From XYD1-FULL-39-28 sp964539855 (GTDB taxonomy: Bacteria > Patescibacteriota > Minisyncoccia > Minisyncoccales > Staskawiczbacteraceae), in the NCBI GenBank assembly GCA_964539855.1, contig CAZIJR010000022.1:1-11854 (forward strand): a DNA stretch of 11,854 bases, read 5' to 3'. How positions within the stretch are numbered: the first letter of the stretch is position 1; each line of letters starts with the position of its first letter. Made by a program: the position numbers and the translations under genes. Below the pieces are notes generated by a model. The model did no database searches and was not told the DNA's origin. It worked only from the letters and a program-made list of their open reading frames with translations. Of this stretch, positions 10,990 to 11,854 are shown piece after piece.

Positions 10990-11854
10990 TATTTTTTGGA
11001 CATTACGACTTTTTTGTACTCGTCTAAATGCTCTAGTACTGTACCTGTTCCTTTTACTACACAGAATAGCGGCTCTTCTGCCACAAAACACGGTACACCG
11101 GTGCTTTGCGCTACTAATTCATTAATCTTTGGCAACAAGGCTCCTCCGCCTGCCATTATTATACCTTTGTTCATTATGTCAGCAGAAAGTTCGGGGGGGG
11201 TTTCAGACAAAACCTGTTTTGCCGCTTGAATTATTTCGGCCAACACATCTGAAATGGCCTCACAAACCTCATTATTAGAAATTTTGATATTTCTGGGCAA
11301 ACCCAAAATTAAATCTCTTCCTTGGATTTCCAAAAATCTCAACTCTTTCTGTGGCATAGCAGTGCCTACTTTTATTTTTATTTCTTCGGCTGATTGTGTG
11401 CCAATGGCCAGATTATATTTCTTTTTCATATACTCGGTTATCGCAACATCTATTTTGTCTCCAGCAACCCTTACAGAATGAGAGGTCACAATTCCTCCCA
11501 AAGATATTACGGCTACTTCCGAGGTTCCTCCACCAATATCAATTATCATGTGCCCAGAACAAGAATTAATTGGTATTCCAGCTCCTATAGCGGCTAAAAT
11601 GGGTTCTTTGGCCACATAAGCATGTTTAGCTCCCGCTGAAATAGCGGCTTCTATTACAGCTCTTCTTTCTGTGCTAGTAATGCCGGCGGGAACTGAAATA
11701 ACAAGCTCCGGTTTAAAAATTCTTAATCCGCTTGTTGTCTTGTTTATAAAATAGCGCATCATCGCTTGGGTAACCCTGTAATCAGCAATAACACCATCCT
11801 TTAATGGCCTATAAACTTTAATATCAGCAGGGGTTCTGCCAATCATTTCTTTTG
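10989..11854 (-). CDS. MreB/Mbl-type actin homologue (second paralogue, 5' end outside window)
   Basis: This is a second MreB-family protein. The visible 288 residues begin KEMIGRTPADIK, which corresponds to residue 60 onward of the other MreB, so the start codon and phosphate 1 motif (DLGT-x-N) lie beyond 11854. The ATG at 11846 is internal. Visible motifs are the catalytic-region KEP, phosphate 2 DIGGGTSEVAVIS and the adenosine motif GIIMAGGGALLP, so it should bind ATP. The two paralogues share the core motifs but differ at very many positions (for example VIEAAISAGAKHAY against VRDAARNAGARTVF), which argues for an old duplication. The C-terminus is basic (KKVVMSKK), not acidic as in the other copy. 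The TAA overlaps the holB ATG by one base. I give no symbol because MreB, Mbl and MreBH cannot be told apart here. Confidence 0.92.
   Translation of the reverse strand, partial: KEMIGRTPADIKVYRPLKDGVIADYRVTQAMMRYFINKTTSGLRIFKPELVISVPAGITSTERRAVIEAAISAGAKHAYVAKEPILAAIGAGIPINSCSGHMIIDIGGGTSEVAVISLGGIVTSHSVRVAGDKIDVAITEYMKKKYNLAIGTQSAEEIKIKVGTAMPQKELRFLEIQGRDLILGLPRNIKISNNEVCEAISDVLAEIIQAAKQVLSETPPELSADIMNKGIIMAGGGALLPKINELVAQSTGVPCFVAEEPLFCVVKGTGTVLEHLDEYKKVVMSKK

Noticed and set aside
10990..11091. Longer N-terminus for holB from ATG at 11091
   Set aside because: It would overlap mreB coding sequence by about 100 bases; the extra residues are not like the family, and the TAATG overlap at 10989 gives a standard N-terminus.
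11191..11200. G8 run in the second mreB as a frameshift
   Set aside because: It encodes the Pro-Pro of ETPPELS in the correct frame, matching the same motif in the other MreB.
11844..11846. ATG at 11846 as the start of the second mreB
   Set aside because: The frame stays open upstream to the window edge, and the aligned paralogue shows about 60 residues, including the phosphate 1 motif, before this point.
1..11854. Alternative genetic code with UGA read as Gly
   Set aside because: An RF2 with SPF and GGQ motifs is present and its own UGA serves as the regulatory stop. No gene here needs UGA read-through as Gly.
1..11854. CRISPR array, insertion sequence, phage or defence genes
   Set aside because: No regularly spaced repeats, transposase-like proteins or phage/defence domains were seen. 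The annotated genes leave only short gaps.

Overview
This AT-rich window looks like part of a small bacterial genome from the Candidate Phyla Radiation (Patescibacteria, perhaps a Parcubacteria-like lineage). The evidence is short core proteins, a ProRS without the usual editing domain, overlapping minus-strand genes, almost no recognisable Shine-Dalgarno sequences and a set of compact division and shape proteins. The standard code fits: an RF2 gene is present and is itself controlled by an in-frame UGA, which argues against the UGA=Gly lineages. No 16S gene is present, so this placement is inference.

Nearly everything is transcribed right to left (minus strand). In transcription order, the first block is mreB (second paralogue, 5' end outside the window) > holB > a 90-base palindromic gap > frr > rseP > proS > mreB > gatC > gatA > a 180-residue membrane protein with a HEPN-like tail. 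It ends at a strong bidirectional terminator at 3703-3732. The second block is an FtsB/DivIC-like gene > tRNA-Gly(CCC) > tRNA-Thr(CGT) > a structured non-coding RNA with its own promoter and terminator > prfB (with a +1 programmed frameshift) > ftsE > ftsX, which is complete or nearly so at the left edge. One plus-strand gene is supported, a 31-residue membrane peptide at 3593-3688. It diverges from the ftsB-like gene and runs into the same terminator from the other side.

The genes serve three joined tasks. Translation is covered by prfB, frr, proS, gatCA and the two tRNAs. Cell shape and division are covered by two MreB proteins, FtsE/FtsX and the FtsB-like protein. Replication and envelope upkeep are covered by the HolB delta' subunit and the RseP site-2 protease. 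The orders frr-rseP-proS and prfB-ftsE-ftsX are shortened forms of arrangements common in other bacteria.

Most of the window is housekeeping. The less ordinary items are: the unidentified ~200-nt RNA upstream of prfB; short GC-rich palindromes with 3-nt loops lying in frame inside holB, proS and, less clearly, other genes; -10-like boxes 6-14 nt before several start codons, implying leaderless or very short-leader mRNAs; a perfect 10-bp inverted repeat against the gatC start codon; and a palindromic element between holB and frr. I saw no CRISPR array, insertion sequence, phage gene or defence cluster.
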